12,402 nt of DNA from CAJUOR01 sp964596105. GTDB lineage: Bacteria; Bacillota_I; Bacilli_A; Erysipelotrichales; Coprobacillaceae. The stretch spans positions 1 through 12,402 of the forward strand of contig CAZQRT010000043.1 of the NCBI GenBank assembly GCA_964596105.1, in the 5' to 3' direction. Shown here one piece after another: positions 1 through 8,052 of this stretch (position 1 is the first letter of the stretch; each line of letters starts with the position of its first letter). A program made the translations under genes and the position numbers. The notes under the pieces were generated by a model, which saw only the letters and a program-made list of their open reading frames with translations, searched no databases and was not told where the DNA came from.

Positions 1-856
1 CGGCTATGTCCCGAAATGCCCGCGCTGCGATGTCGCTTTGACCTATCACCGCAGCACGCAGGTGCTGAAATGTCATTACTGCAATTACGAGATTCCTTTT
101 ACGGGATCCTGCCCGAGCTGTCACTGCGAACTGGTCAGTTACCGCGGCATTGGCACCCAGCAGGTGGAAGAGAATCTGAAAAATCATTTTAAAAAACTGC
201 GCGTGATCCGTTACGACCGTGACACCACAGCGAAAAAAGGGGAGCATGAACGGCTGTTAAACGCGTTCGCCCGCCATGAGGCTGATGTTCTGCTAGGGAC
301 GCAGATGATCGCGAAAGGCCTCGATTTTCCCGATGTGACGTTTGTCGGGGTCATCGACGCCGACAGTTCTCTAAACTTCCCCGACTACCGGAGCGCCGAG
401 CGGACTTTTCAGCTATTGCTGCAGGTCAGCGGGCGGGCCGGACGCCACGGCCAGGACGGCCAGGCGGTGATCCAGACGTACAATCCTGACCATTACGCCA
501 TCGTCGCCGGGGCCCGCCAGGATTATCTTGATTTCTACAAACAGGAGATGCAAATCCGCCAAAAGACGTGCTATCCGCCGTTCTGCTATTTGTGCCAGCT
601 GGTTTTCTCCGGCCGCAATGAGCAGGCGGTGCAGAAAAGAGCGCAGGTGATCGGTGCCGTGCTGAAAAAATACGAGGAGCTGGAAGTGCTCGGCCCGGCC
701 CCGGCGCTGGTCGCCAAAATGAACAATGTCTACCGCTGGCGGATTTTATTGAAATACAAAAAAGCCAATATCGTCAGTCAAATCTTAAGCGAGATCATCA
801 CGGAGGATGTCTCCAGTGTGAATATCGCCGTGGATATCAATCCATATTCGCAGTGA
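1..856 (+). CDS. priA: Primosomal replication-restart helicase PriA, C-terminal part (5' end outside window)
   Basis: PriA is a 3'-to-5' DNA helicase that recognises stalled forks and reloads the replicative helicase. The frame is open from the window edge (first full codon at base 2), giving 284 residues of the C-terminal part. Three zinc-binding cysteine pairs are visible: CPRC (C6/C9), CHYC (C24/C27) and CPSC (C37/C40). Their spacing matches the last three of PriA's four pairs; the first pair lies upstream of the window. Helicase motif V follows (GTQMIAKG, near residue 99), then motif VI (QVSGRAGR, 141–148), then the C-terminal domain ending in a VDINPYS-like tail. A TTG at base 38 opens a shorter frame, but the zinc region upstream shows it is internal. 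A 12-nt gap separates it from the next gene. The fragment looks intact. Confidence 0.96.
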   Translation, partial: GYVPKCPRCDVALTYHRSTQVLKCHYCNYEIPFTGSCPSCHCELVSYRGIGTQQVEENLKNHFKKLRVIRYDRDTTAKKGEHERLLNAFARHEADVLLGTQMIAKGLDFPDVTFVGVIDADSSLNFPDYRSAERTFQLLLQVSGRAGRHGQDGQAVIQTYNPDHYAIVAGARQDYLDFYKQEMQIRQKTCYPPFCYLCQLVFSGRNEQAVQKRAQVIGAVLKKYEELEVLGPAPALVAKMNNVYRWRILLKYKKANIVSQILSEIITEDVSSVNIAVDINPYSQ

Positions 857-868
857 ACGGGGGTAGTT

Positions 869-1300
869 ATGAAAAAACAAAGCGAACTGGACATGCTTTT
901 AGCGCAAGTGAAAGCAGGAAACATCTATGCCTATTATAATCTCGGATACATCTACCTTCTCGGGCAGGGCGTGCCGGAAGATCCTAAAAAAGCCGTGGAA
1001 TATTTTCAGAAAGGCGCCCGCAGTGGCGATGGCAAATGCATGATGGCCATGGCGATGTGTTATAAAAACGGCGACGGGGTCGAACCCGATGAAAAAGAGA
1101 TGATCGCCTGGCTCGAACGCGGGGCCAGAATCAATGATCCTTTCTGCCTTTACCGCCTCGGCATCTGCTATGAAAACGGCGAGGGCGTTTCCTCTGATCT
1201 CGATAAGGCCGCCGAGCTCATGCAGCGCTGCGGAAAGAAGCATAAAGAGGCGCGGCGCTGGCTCAAGGATCACCATTATATCAGGAGGTCCTGGTTATGA
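869..1300 (+). CDS. Small Sel1-repeat (TPR-like) protein
   Basis: This is a 143-residue protein built almost entirely of three Sel1-like repeats at about residues 18–53, 54–89 and 90–125. Each has the pattern LGxxYxxGxGVxxDxxKAxxxxxxGA (for example LGYIYLLGQGV, MAMCYKNGDGV, LGICYENGEGV). Sel1 repeats are helical-hairpin solenoids that usually act as protein-binding scaffolds; no enzyme motif is present. There is no signal peptide or membrane segment, so it is probably cytoplasmic. The ATG follows a G-rich ribosome site (GGGGG, 859–863), and the stop overlaps the rsmB start as ATGA. In Bacillus the space between priA and rsmB holds def and fmt; here only this gene occupies it. The partner is unknown. 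The fold call is confident, the function is not. Confidence 0.85.
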   Translation: MKKQSELDMLLAQVKAGNIYAYYNLGYIYLLGQGVPEDPKKAVEYFQKGARSGDGKCMMAMAMCYKNGDGVEPDEKEMIAWLERGARINDPFCLYRLGICYENGEGVSSDLDKAAELMQRCGKKHKEARRWLKDHHYIRRSWL

Positions 1301-2520
1301 CGAGCCGGGAGTGCGCACTTTTTGTCCTGAACGGCGTCAGTCAGGGCGGATATTTAAGCGCATGTCTTGACGCGGCGATGCGGAAAGGCTCTTTTGACGG
1401 GCAGGACAAAAGCTTTATCGCCCGTTTGTGCTATGAGACCCTTCATCATCAAATCACCATCGACGCCGTGCTTGATCAGCTGACCGGTCGCATCGGGACT
1501 TTTGAGCGGCTGGTGCTGCGGCTGGCGGTCTGTCAGTTGTGGTATTTTGACCGTGTGCCCGCTTACGCCGCGGTGGCTGAGGCGGTGGCTGAGGGCAAAA
1601 AGAAAGGCGGACAAAAAACCGCGAATTTCATCAACGCCGTGCTGCGTCACTGTCCTGACCGGCCCCCGGTGTTTGATGATTTGAGCCTTGATTATTCCCA
1701 TCCCGCGTGGCTGGTCAAGATGTGGCAGAAACAGTACGGGGAAAAGGAAACGCTCGCGATCTTAAAAGCTGATCAGAGCCGGCCGGCTTACGGGGCCCGG
1801 GTGAATACGTTACAGACCACCCGCGAGAAGGTCTTAAAGGCTTATCCTGATTTACAAGAAGGAAAACTGAGTCCGGACGCCGTTTTGTTTCCCCGGGGGT
1901 CTGTCGCCAGTCACCCTTTGTATCAAAACGGGGACATCACCATTCAGGATCAGGCCAGCCAGCTGGCCGCGATTTTCAGCATGGTTCAAGAAAATGACCG
2001 CGTTTTGGATCTATGCGCCGGGGCCGGCGGCAAAAGCACGCATTTAGCCGCCATCATGCATAATACCGGCAGCATTCTGGCGCTCGATATCTATACTGAT
2101 AAATTAAACCGCCTTCTGGACAATGCCCGCCGTTTAGGCTGTCTTAACATCACCACCAGGCTTTTAGACGGCACGCGGGCGGATGAAGTTTTAAAACCGG
2201 AATACGATCTGGTCATGGTGGACGCGCCGTGCTCCGGGCTCGGGGATCTTGCCCGCAAGCCGGAAATCCGCTACCGCGAACCGGAAAGAATCGATGATTT
2301 GATCGCCCTGCAAAGGCAGCTGCTGCTTGCCGCAAGCAAATTAGTCAAACCGCGAGGGCTTCTTGTGTATTGCACCTGCACCTTAAACAAAAAAGAAAAC
2401 GAAGGGCAGACCGCCAGTATTCAAAACGAGGCGGGTCTAGACCTGGAGTATGAGCGGACGGTTTTCCCTCAAGGCGGACAGCATGACGGATTTTATCTGG
2501 CGAGGATGAGAAAATCATGA
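1297..2520 (+). CDS. rsmB: 16S rRNA (cytosine-C5) methyltransferase RsmB (Sun)
   Basis: RsmB uses S-adenosylmethionine to make m5C967 (E. coli numbering) in 16S rRNA. The 407-residue protein begins with a NusB-like helical RNA-binding domain (about 1–130), followed by a linker and a Rossmann methyltransferase domain. Motif I is DLCAGAGGKSTHLA (near 237–250). Motif IV is DAPCSGLGDLARKPEIR with C312, the cysteine that helps release product. Motif VI is YCTCTL with C361, the expected catalytic nucleophile. It is somewhat shorter than the roughly 445 residues usual in Bacillus, but all motifs are present. AGGAGG at 1283–1288 lies 8 nt before the ATG, which overlaps the preceding stop (ATGA). It is followed directly by rlmN, as in Bacillus and many other Firmicutes. 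Confidence 0.96.
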   Translation: MTSRECALFVLNGVSQGGYLSACLDAAMRKGSFDGQDKSFIARLCYETLHHQITIDAVLDQLTGRIGTFERLVLRLAVCQLWYFDRVPAYAAVAEAVAEGKKKGGQKTANFINAVLRHCPDRPPVFDDLSLDYSHPAWLVKMWQKQYGEKETLAILKADQSRPAYGARVNTLQTTREKVLKAYPDLQEGKLSPDAVLFPRGSVASHPLYQNGDITIQDQASQLAAIFSMVQENDRVLDLCAGAGGKSTHLAAIMHNTGSILALDIYTDKLNRLLDNARRLGCLNITTRLLDGTRADEVLKPEYDLVMVDAPCSGLGDLARKPEIRYREPERIDDLIALQRQLLLAASKLVKPRGLLVYCTCTLNKKENEGQTASIQNEAGLDLEYERTVFPQGGQHDGFYLARMRKS

Positions 2521-3539
2521 TGAACAGCTATGATCTCACCCTGGAGCAGTGGCAGCAGCATCTCACCGGCATCAATGAGAAGCCGTTTCACGCCCGGCAG
2601 ATTTTTCGCTGGCTGTATCAAAAGGACGCGACTTCTTTTGATATGATGAGCGACCTGTCGCTGGCTCTGCGCGAAAAGCTGGCCGGGAATTTTGACTTTT
2701 TTCTTCCCGCTATCGCGCAAAAGCAGACCGCGAAAGACGGCACCCGGAAATATCTTCTTGAGATGGCAGACGGCAGCCGCGCCGAGACGGTTTTGATGAC
2801 GATGCCTTACGGCCATTCCGTCTGTGTCTCGAGTCAGGTGGGCTGCAATATGGGCTGCAAGTTTTGCGCGAGCGGACTTTTAAAAAAGCAGCGCAACCTC
2901 ACCGCCGGGGAAATGATGGGGCAGGTGATGGTCATCGCCCGCGAGTTAAAAGCGGATAGAGTCAGCCATGTCGTGGTGATGGGAACGGGCGAGCCTTTTG
3001 ACAACTATGATGAAGTGAATCGTTTTATTCATATTTTAAACAGTCCCTACGGGCTGGCCATCGGGGCGCGCCACATCACGGTTTCCACCTGCGGTTTAAT
3101 CGACGGCATCAAGCGCTACGCGGAAAATGATCTGCAGACCAATCTCGCGATTTCGCTGCATGCCGCTGATGACGAGACGCGCAGTCAGATCATGCCGGTC
3201 AATCAGGCTTACGGCCTGTCCGCTTTAAGAGCGGCGATTCAGGATTATATCGCCAAGACGAACCGCCGCGTCACCCTGGAGTACATCCTTTTGAAAGATG
3301 TGAATGACTCGCTCGCGGATGCCCGCAAACTCGCGCATTATATCGGGCATCTCAATGTCTACGTGAATCTGATTCCATACAATCCGGTCAGCGGAAGCGG
3401 ATTTAAAAAATCACAAAATATTAAAGCTTTTCATGAGGAGCTTTTGCGTCTGAAGGTGCCGGTGACCTTGCGCAAAGAGCACGGCAGTGATATTGACGCG
3501 GCCTGCGGACAGCTGCGCGCCAGATCGCGGAGGAGGTGA
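2517..3539 (+). CDS. rlmN: Dual-specificity 23S rRNA/tRNA (adenine-C2) methyltransferase RlmN
   Basis: RlmN is a radical-SAM enzyme that makes 2-methyladenosine at A2503 of 23S rRNA and, in some bacteria, at A37 of tRNAs. The protein is 340 residues, close to the usual length. The 4Fe-4S motif CNMGCKFC supplies C110, C114 and C117. C103 in VCVSSQVGC corresponds to the second conserved cysteine (E. coli C118), and C330 in DAACGQL to the methyl-carrying cysteine (E. coli C355). VVMGTGEPFDNYD is the conserved SAM-contacting GEP stretch. The N-terminal HhH-like region (about 1–60) includes the FHARQIFRWLYQK signature. The start is ATG at 2517 in an ATGA overlap with rsmB; a second ATG follows directly at 2520 and could be used instead. 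Cfr, the antibiotic-resistance paralogue, is unlikely given this operon position. Confidence 0.97.
   Translation: MMNSYDLTLEQWQQHLTGINEKPFHARQIFRWLYQKDATSFDMMSDLSLALREKLAGNFDFFLPAIAQKQTAKDGTRKYLLEMADGSRAETVLMTMPYGHSVCVSSQVGCNMGCKFCASGLLKKQRNLTAGEMMGQVMVIARELKADRVSHVVVMGTGEPFDNYDEVNRFIHILNSPYGLAIGARHITVSTCGLIDGIKRYAENDLQTNLAISLHAADDETRSQIMPVNQAYGLSALRAAIQDYIAKTNRRVTLEYILLKDVNDSLADARKLAHYIGHLNVYVNLIPYNPVSGSGFKKSQNIKAFHEELLRLKVPVTLRKEHGSDIDAACGQLRARSRRR
3531..3536 (+). promoter_or_regulatory. Ribosome binding site of the PP2C phosphatase gene (decides a TTG start)
   Basis: AGGAGG ends on the first base of a GTG codon (3536) that would otherwise be the longest start, so it cannot serve that codon. 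It lies 8 nt upstream of the in-frame TTG at 3545, which is ideal spacing. The site sits inside the last codons of rlmN, which implies coupled translation. Confidence 0.75.
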
Positions 3540-3544
3540 CCGGC

Positions 3545-4288
3545 TTGCAGTATGCTTTTCAGTCCGATATCGGCAGACACCGCAAGGACAATCAGGACCG
3601 TGTCGATATCATCACGAAAGAAGATCAGGTTTTAGCGGTGGTGTGTGACGGCATGGGCGGACATTTGGCCGGCGAGCTCGCCGCGCAGATGGTGCTTGAC
3701 AGCATTCTGGCCAGTTTTCTGGAGCATGCCCCGTTTTTGGATAATAAGCAGGCCTGTGACTGGGTGGCTTCCGCGGTGCGCGGCGCCAATCATCTCGTTT
3801 ACGCCGACGCTTATGTGCACGCCGAGCATGCCGGGATGGGAACCACCCTGGTCGGGGTGCTGATGATGCCCAAAGAGATGGTTGTTTTTCATGTCGGGGA
3901 TTCGCGCCTTTACACTTGCCAGGAGCAGCTCACCCAGCGCACCGAGGACCATACTTATGTCAACATGCTTTTAAAATCCGGCTCCATCAGTCCCTGGCAG
4001 GCGCGCTATCACCCGCAGCGTAATATCCTGGTGAAGGCGGTCGGGGTTTTCGAGGATCTTATCGTCAGTTTGCAGCTTCTGCCGCGCGAGAAACAGCTTT
4101 TGCTTCTGTGTTCGGACGGGCTGTACAACTGTCTGGATGAACACCAGATTCAAGACATTTTAAAAGCCGGAACGAGCGTGGTGGAAAAATGCGAGGAACT
4201 GATTTTGCGCGCCAATGAGCAGGGCGGTTATGACAATATCACGGTGGCGTTAATCGATGATCCGGGAGGTGAGGAGTATGAGCCATGA
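3545..4288 (+). CDS. prpC: PP2C-family (PPM) serine/threonine protein phosphatase (Stp/PrpC)
   Basis: This metal-dependent phosphatase removes phosphates placed by the PASTA kinase encoded next door and acts in the cytoplasm. From the TTG at 3545 it is 247 residues, the normal single-domain length. PPM motifs occur in order: SDIGRHRKDNQD near the N-terminus, VCDGMGGH with metal ligand D35, GMGTTLVG, VGDSRLY, LTQRTEDH, LLCSDGL with D191, and GGYDNITV with D230. A GTG at 3536 would add three residues, but its Shine-Dalgarno would overlap the start codon. The resulting MQYAFQSDIG start also resembles B. subtilis PrpC. The 3' end overlaps the kinase gene by 11 nt, so the two antagonists are probably made together. 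Confidence 0.95.
   Translation: MQYAFQSDIGRHRKDNQDRVDIITKEDQVLAVVCDGMGGHLAGELAAQMVLDSILASFLEHAPFLDNKQACDWVASAVRGANHLVYADAYVHAEHAGMGTTLVGVLMMPKEMVVFHVGDSRLYTCQEQLTQRTEDHTYVNMLLKSGSISPWQARYHPQRNILVKAVGVFEDLIVSLQLLPREKQLLLLCSDGLYNCLDEHQIQDILKAGTSVVEKCEELILRANEQGGYDNITVALIDDPGGEEYEP
4264..4274 (+). promoter_or_regulatory. Ribosome binding site of the PASTA kinase gene
   Basis: The GGGAGGTGAGG stretch contains GGAGGTGA, the full complement of the 16S rRNA tail, with about 8 nt from its GGAGG core to the ATG at 4278. It rules against the upstream ATG at 4257 and the downstream ATG at 4293. It lies within the end of the phosphatase gene. Confidence 0.75.
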
Positions 4289-5960
4289 AGGCATGATCGC
4301 GGGCCGCTACTTTATCAAGGATCTGATCGGGCAGGGCGGCATGGCGGATGTCTTTTTAGCCTATGACACGATTTTAGAGCGCGATGTGGCGATCAAAATT
4401 CTCCGCAGTCACCTCGCCAGCGATGAAACCTATGTTCAGCGCTTTGCCCGGGAAGCCAACGCGGTCGCGACCCTGTCCCATAAAAACATCATTAAAATCT
4501 ACGATGTCGGCGAAGATCACGGCAAGTACTACATCGTCATGGAGTATGTGCCCGGTCTTACTTTAAAAGCTTTGATCCGTAAGCGCGGCGCCCTGCAGAT
4601 TGAAGAAGCGGTCGATATTATGAGCCAGCTTTTATCGGGGGTGCGGGAGGCGCACCGCCACGGCATTATTCACCGCGATTTAAAACCGCAGAATATCCTC
4701 GTCACGGACAGCGGCATCGCGAAAATCGGCGACTTTGGCATCGCCATGATGCAGTCGTTAACCCAGGTCACGGATTCCACCACGATCATGGGCTCGCTGC
4801 ATTACCTGGCCCCGGAGATTGCCCGGGGTGAAAAGGCCACCGCGCAAAGTGATATTTACGCTTTGGGCATCATTTTTTATGAGCTTTTGCGCGGCGCGGT
4901 GCCGTTTAATGACGACGCCCCGGTCAACATCGCCATCATGCACATGCGCGATGACATCCCTTCCATCCGGGAGTTTAATCCGACCATCTCGCAGGGCATC
5001 GAGAATGTCATCATCAAAGCGACGGCGAAAAACAAAGACGACCGTTATGAGACGGCCGGGGATATGCTTTACGCGTTGCAGATGGCTGTCAAGTATCCGG
5101 ATCAGGATAAAATCACGTTCGATCAGGCTGCCGAAGATGACCCGACCATGGTTTATGAGGGAAAAACGCTTGAACCTGAGCCGGTCACACCTTTGAAAAA
5201 GAAGAAAAAAAATAAAAAGGCGCTGGTTTATGCCGGTATCGTGACGGCTTTGGTCATCCTGCTGGTCGCGGGGGGACTTCTTGTCAGCAGTTACCTGAAC
5301 GCCCGGCTGCGCATGCCAAAACTCGCCGGGCTGACTTTGGACGAGGCCCGGGAAACATTAGAGAAGCTGGAACTGGTCCTTGATGAAGATAATATTTTAG
5401 AGGAGAATACCGAACAGTATGATCCCGGCCAGATTATTAAAACATCGCCGGCGGCGGGAACGGAAATGAAGAAGGGCGATCTCGTCCGCGTCACGATCTC
5501 GAAGGGCAAAAAGATTACCATCGACAATTATACCGGCAAGAATTTCCATGACGCGGAGGACGAGCTGGTCGACATGGGGTTTGTGGTCAGCACGGTTTAT
5601 GAGGAAAGCGACCGCTACAACTCCGGGCTTGTCATCACGCAAAGCCTGCCGGCCGGAACGGTTGTCAACGATGAACTGGTCAAGGAGATCACCCTGACGG
5701 TTTCCCGCGGGTACGCGGTGCTCGTCGACAGCGTCATCGGGTATGATATCGACGCGGCGCGAAAACTTTTAGAGTACAAGGGCATTAAAGTGCGCCTGGA
5801 AGCACTGCCGCTGCCTGATCTCATCGATCCCGGTCTGGAGACTAATGTCGTGGTCGATCAGACCCATGAAAACGAGACGCTGACGACTTCCGGCGTTGAG
5901 GTTGTTTTGTATTATTATCCCGACGATACGAACAGTTATATCCCGGAGGAGCAGCCATGA
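4278..5960 (+). CDS. prkC: Transmembrane Ser/Thr protein kinase with PASTA repeats (PrkC/Stk1 type)
   Basis: This is a membrane receptor kinase that senses peptidoglycan fragments or lipid II and phosphorylates cell-wall, division and translation proteins. From ATG 4278 it is 560 residues. The cytoplasmic kinase domain (about 10–270) has glycine loop GQGGMADV, VAIK lysine K40, HRDLKPQN with catalytic D134, DFG at 152–154, an activation loop rich in Thr/Ser (TDSTTIMGS), and APE at 178–180. A basic juxtamembrane run (KKKKKNKK) precedes one membrane helix at about 315–340. Three extracellular PASTA repeats follow at about 345–411, 412–480 and 482–550; the third is the most divergent. It lies between its phosphatase and rsgA, the same order as in Bacillus. 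Its stop overlaps the rsgA start (ATGA). Confidence 0.96.
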   Translation: MSHEGMIAGRYFIKDLIGQGGMADVFLAYDTILERDVAIKILRSHLASDETYVQRFAREANAVATLSHKNIIKIYDVGEDHGKYYIVMEYVPGLTLKALIRKRGALQIEEAVDIMSQLLSGVREAHRHGIIHRDLKPQNILVTDSGIAKIGDFGIAMMQSLTQVTDSTTIMGSLHYLAPEIARGEKATAQSDIYALGIIFYELLRGAVPFNDDAPVNIAIMHMRDDIPSIREFNPTISQGIENVIIKATAKNKDDRYETAGDMLYALQMAVKYPDQDKITFDQAAEDDPTMVYEGKTLEPEPVTPLKKKKKNKKALVYAGIVTALVILLVAGGLLVSSYLNARLRMPKLAGLTLDEARETLEKLELVLDEDNILEENTEQYDPGQIIKTSPAAGTEMKKGDLVRVTISKGKKITIDNYTGKNFHDAEDELVDMGFVVSTVYEESDRYNSGLVITQSLPAGTVVNDELVKEITLTVSRGYAVLVDSVIGYDIDAARKLLEYKGIKVRLEALPLPDLIDPGLETNVVVDQTHENETLTTSGVEVVLYYYPDDTNSYIPEEQP

Positions 5961-6838
5961 GAATGGCGGGAACCGTCTACAGCCTGCAGGCGGATCTCTA
6001 TCAGGTGAAAGCGGGTAATGATATGCTTCTGGCCAAGGCGCGCGGCGTCTTTCGCTACCAGAACCAGAAACCCCTGGTCGGTGATCAGTGTCTGCTTGAT
6101 TATGACGGCAAAAACCAGGCGGTGATCATGGAAATTCTGCCTCGTAAAAATGTTCTGTCAAGACCGCCGGTCGCCAACATTGATCTCGCTTTCATTTTGA
6201 TGTCCTGCCGGGATCCGGATTTTTCCGGTTTTCTGGTTGACCGCTTTTTAGCCCTGATTGAGCAGGCCGGGATTGCCCCGGTGATCGTGGTGACGAAATG
6301 GGATCTGTTACCAGAGGGCACAGATCTTGAGGATAGACTGGCCGAGTATGAGCATGACGGCTACCGCGTCGTCAAAACTTCCTGTGTCAATCAAACCGGC
6401 AAGGAAGAAATCATGACGCTTATCGCCGGGCATACGGTGCTTTTAACCGGGCAGAGCGGGGTAGGCAAGTCGAGTCTTTTAAACATGCTGAAACCGGATT
6501 TGCGGCTGGCGACGCAAAGCATCTCGAAGGCGCTGGGCAGAGGGCGGCACACCACCCGGCACTGCGAACTGTATGAGATCGGCGCCGGAGCGGTCGTGGA
6601 TACCGCGGGGTTCTCGCGGCTCGATCTGCCGTTTGATGAGCGGGATCTGGCCGTCAGCTATCATGATTTTAAAGAACTTTCCAGCAAGTGCCGGTTTCGC
6701 GGCTGCCTTCATCATCATGAGCCGGACTGCGCGGTCAAAGCCGCGGTCGCCAGCCATGAGCTTTCCTTGTCGCGCTATCAGCATTATTTAACGTTATTAG
6801 ACGAGATTCAAAACCGGAAAGGAAGGTATCTGGCATGA
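5957..6838 (+). CDS. rsgA: Ribosome small-subunit biogenesis GTPase RsgA (YloQ/CpgA)
   Basis: RsgA is a circularly permuted GTPase that checks late maturation of the 30S decoding centre. The 293-residue protein starts with an OB-fold (about 1–65). The permuted G motifs follow: G4 TKWD (113–116), G1 GQSGVGKSS (165–173), a switch I region GRGRHTTRH, and G3 DTAGF (215–219). The C-terminal zinc knuckle C245-x4-C250-x-H252-x5-C258 matches the family pattern exactly. G3 carries alanine where RsgA usually has proline (DTPGF), which is common in other GTPases and probably harmless. A GGAGGAG site lies just before the ATG, which overlaps the kinase stop. In Bacillus this protein is a known PrkC substrate, which fits the gene order; phosphorylation here is inferred only. 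Confidence 0.97.
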   Translation: MRMAGTVYSLQADLYQVKAGNDMLLAKARGVFRYQNQKPLVGDQCLLDYDGKNQAVIMEILPRKNVLSRPPVANIDLAFILMSCRDPDFSGFLVDRFLALIEQAGIAPVIVVTKWDLLPEGTDLEDRLAEYEHDGYRVVKTSCVNQTGKEEIMTLIAGHTVLLTGQSGVGKSSLLNMLKPDLRLATQSISKALGRGRHTTRHCELYEIGAGAVVDTAGFSRLDLPFDERDLAVSYHDFKELSSKCRFRGCLHHHEPDCAVKAAVASHELSLSRYQHYLTLLDEIQNRKGRYLA

Positions 6839-7461
6839 TTGTATCGCCATCGGTTTTATCCGCTGATTTTCTTCACCTCGAAAGGCAAATCAAAGAAATT
6901 GAGCGCACAGATGCCCGCTGGCTTCACTATGATGTCATGGACGGCCATTTTGTTCCCAATCTCTCTTTCGGCCCGGGGATTTTCCGGCAGATCGCCGGAG
7001 TTACGGATTTATTTCTCGATGTCCATCTCATGGTCACCGATCCTTTGTCTTATATCGCTGATTTTGACGCGGCTGATTTGATTTTTTTCCATCTTGAAAG
7101 CGGCAGCCCGATCCAAAAGACCATCGCTGAGATTCACGCCCGGCATATCAAAGCCGGTCTCGCCCTCAAGCCGGCCAATGGCATAGATGCTTTGCTGCCT
7201 TATCTCGATGACATAGAGGCGGTCTTAGTGATGAGCGTCGAGCCGGGATTTGGCGGCCAGACTTTCATGATGTCTAGCCTTGATAAAATCAAAGCGCTTC
7301 GGGCTTTAAAGAAAAATCATGATTTTCTCATCGCGGTGGATGGCGGCATCAATGATGAAAATGCCCCGCTTGTGAAAGCGGCGGGGGCGGATGTCGTGGT
7401 CGCCGGAAGCTATATATTCAGGGCGCCGGACAAGGCGGCCGCGGTGGCGAAGCTGTTATGA
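6835..7461 (+). CDS. rpe: Ribulose-5-phosphate 3-epimerase
   Basis: Rpe interconverts D-ribulose 5-phosphate and D-xylulose 5-phosphate in the non-oxidative pentose phosphate pathway. The 208-residue protein is a complete TIM barrel of typical length, perhaps slightly short at the C-terminus. Family signatures are PSVLSADF at the N-terminus, HYDVMDGHFVPN with metal ligands H31 and D33, DVHLMV with H64, MSVEPGFGGQTF, and AVDGGIN with D169. D33 and D169 are the acid/base pair. The phosphate-binding end GADVVVAGSYIF is present. The start is an ATGA overlap with rsgA, and the stop makes another ATGA with thiN. The same order occurs in Bacillus, so the position is conserved rather than specific to a local pathway. 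Confidence 0.97.
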   Translation: MIVSPSVLSADFLHLERQIKEIERTDARWLHYDVMDGHFVPNLSFGPGIFRQIAGVTDLFLDVHLMVTDPLSYIADFDAADLIFFHLESGSPIQKTIAEIHARHIKAGLALKPANGIDALLPYLDDIEAVLVMSVEPGFGGQTFMMSSLDKIKALRALKKNHDFLIAVDGGINDENAPLVKAAGADVVVAGSYIFRAPDKAAAVAKLL

Positions 7462-8048
7462 AGATCGGGATTTACGCCGCCGGGAACGCGGTCATGAATT
7501 TTGACAGAAATATTCCTTATATCGGGGTTGACGGCGGTCTCGAGTTTCTTTTAAAAACGGGCATCACCCCGCGGTACGCGATCGGGGATTTCGATTCTTA
7601 TGACGGCGCGCCTGACTTCGCTAATGTGATCAGGCTTCCCGCCCGTAAAGATGTCACCGATACCCACGCGGCGCTATTAAAAGCGCTCGAGCTGGGTTAT
7701 GATGAGATTGTGATCTACGGTGTGACCGGCGGACGGCTGGATCATTTTTTCGCCGTGATGCGGCTTTTGTATCGTTACAAAGATGAAAACATCACGGTAC
7801 TCGATGATGATAACCGCATCACGATCCTCAATCCCGGCTGTCATATCATAAAAAAAGACGGGTACCGCTATGTTTCTTTCTTTGCCGTGGAACCGTGCCG
7901 GATTTCTCTGGAGGGGTTCAGTTATCCTTTGAAAGATTATCTTCTCGCCTATGACGACCCGTTATGTGTCTCTAACGAAATTTTGAAAGATCATGCCGCG
8001 GTGACGACCGACCATTCTGTGTACATGATTGAATCCAGGGACCGGTGA
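7458..8048 (+). CDS. thiN: Thiamine pyrophosphokinase (ThiN type)
   Basis: ThiN transfers pyrophosphate from ATP to thiamine to make thiamine pyrophosphate, a salvage step. The 196-residue protein has the N-terminal catalytic domain with GVDGG (D25) and AIGDFDS (D44, D46), then DVTDTHAAL, and the substrate-binding GVTGGRLDH stretch. The C-terminal β-rich thiamine-binding domain ends in DHSVYMI. It is slightly shorter than the 214-residue B. subtilis protein. The ATG overlaps the rpe stop; the ribosome site is weak (GGTGG inside rpe), so translation probably depends on coupling. No thiamine riboswitch is visible nearby, which fits a mid-operon gene. In Bacillus it closes the priA–rpe cluster. 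Confidence 0.95.
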   Translation: MKIGIYAAGNAVMNFDRNIPYIGVDGGLEFLLKTGITPRYAIGDFDSYDGAPDFANVIRLPARKDVTDTHAALLKALELGYDEIVIYGVTGGRLDHFFAVMRLLYRYKDENITVLDDDNRITILNPGCHIIKKDGYRYVSFFAVEPCRISLEGFSYPLKDYLLAYDDPLCVSNEILKDHAAVTTDHSVYMIESRDR

Positions 8049-8052
8049 CTGT

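Noticed and set aside
899..1276. 125-codon minus-strand frame opposite the Sel1 gene
   Set aside because: It lies fully antisense to a gene with clear repeat structure, has no recognisable domain, and shows no convincing ribosome site. It follows from the codon bias of the opposite strand.
1134..1370. Plus-strand frame spanning the end of the Sel1 gene and the start of rsmB
   Set aside because: It is out of frame with both real genes, has no domain, and the ribosome site at 1283 serves rsmB.
2517..3539. Cfr-type antibiotic-resistance methyltransferase instead of RlmN
   Set aside because: The conserved operon position and the housekeeping gene context favour RlmN; nothing points to a mobile resistance gene.
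7440..7480. Possible thiamine (TPP) riboswitch before thiN
   Set aside because: thiN overlaps the rpe stop, so there is no leader, and no TPP-aptamer conserved sequence is seen nearby.
8029..8052. TTG-initiated N-terminal extension of scpA
   Set aside because: It would add eight residues unlike the family and lies inside thiN. The ATG at 8053 gives the normal ScpA N-terminus.
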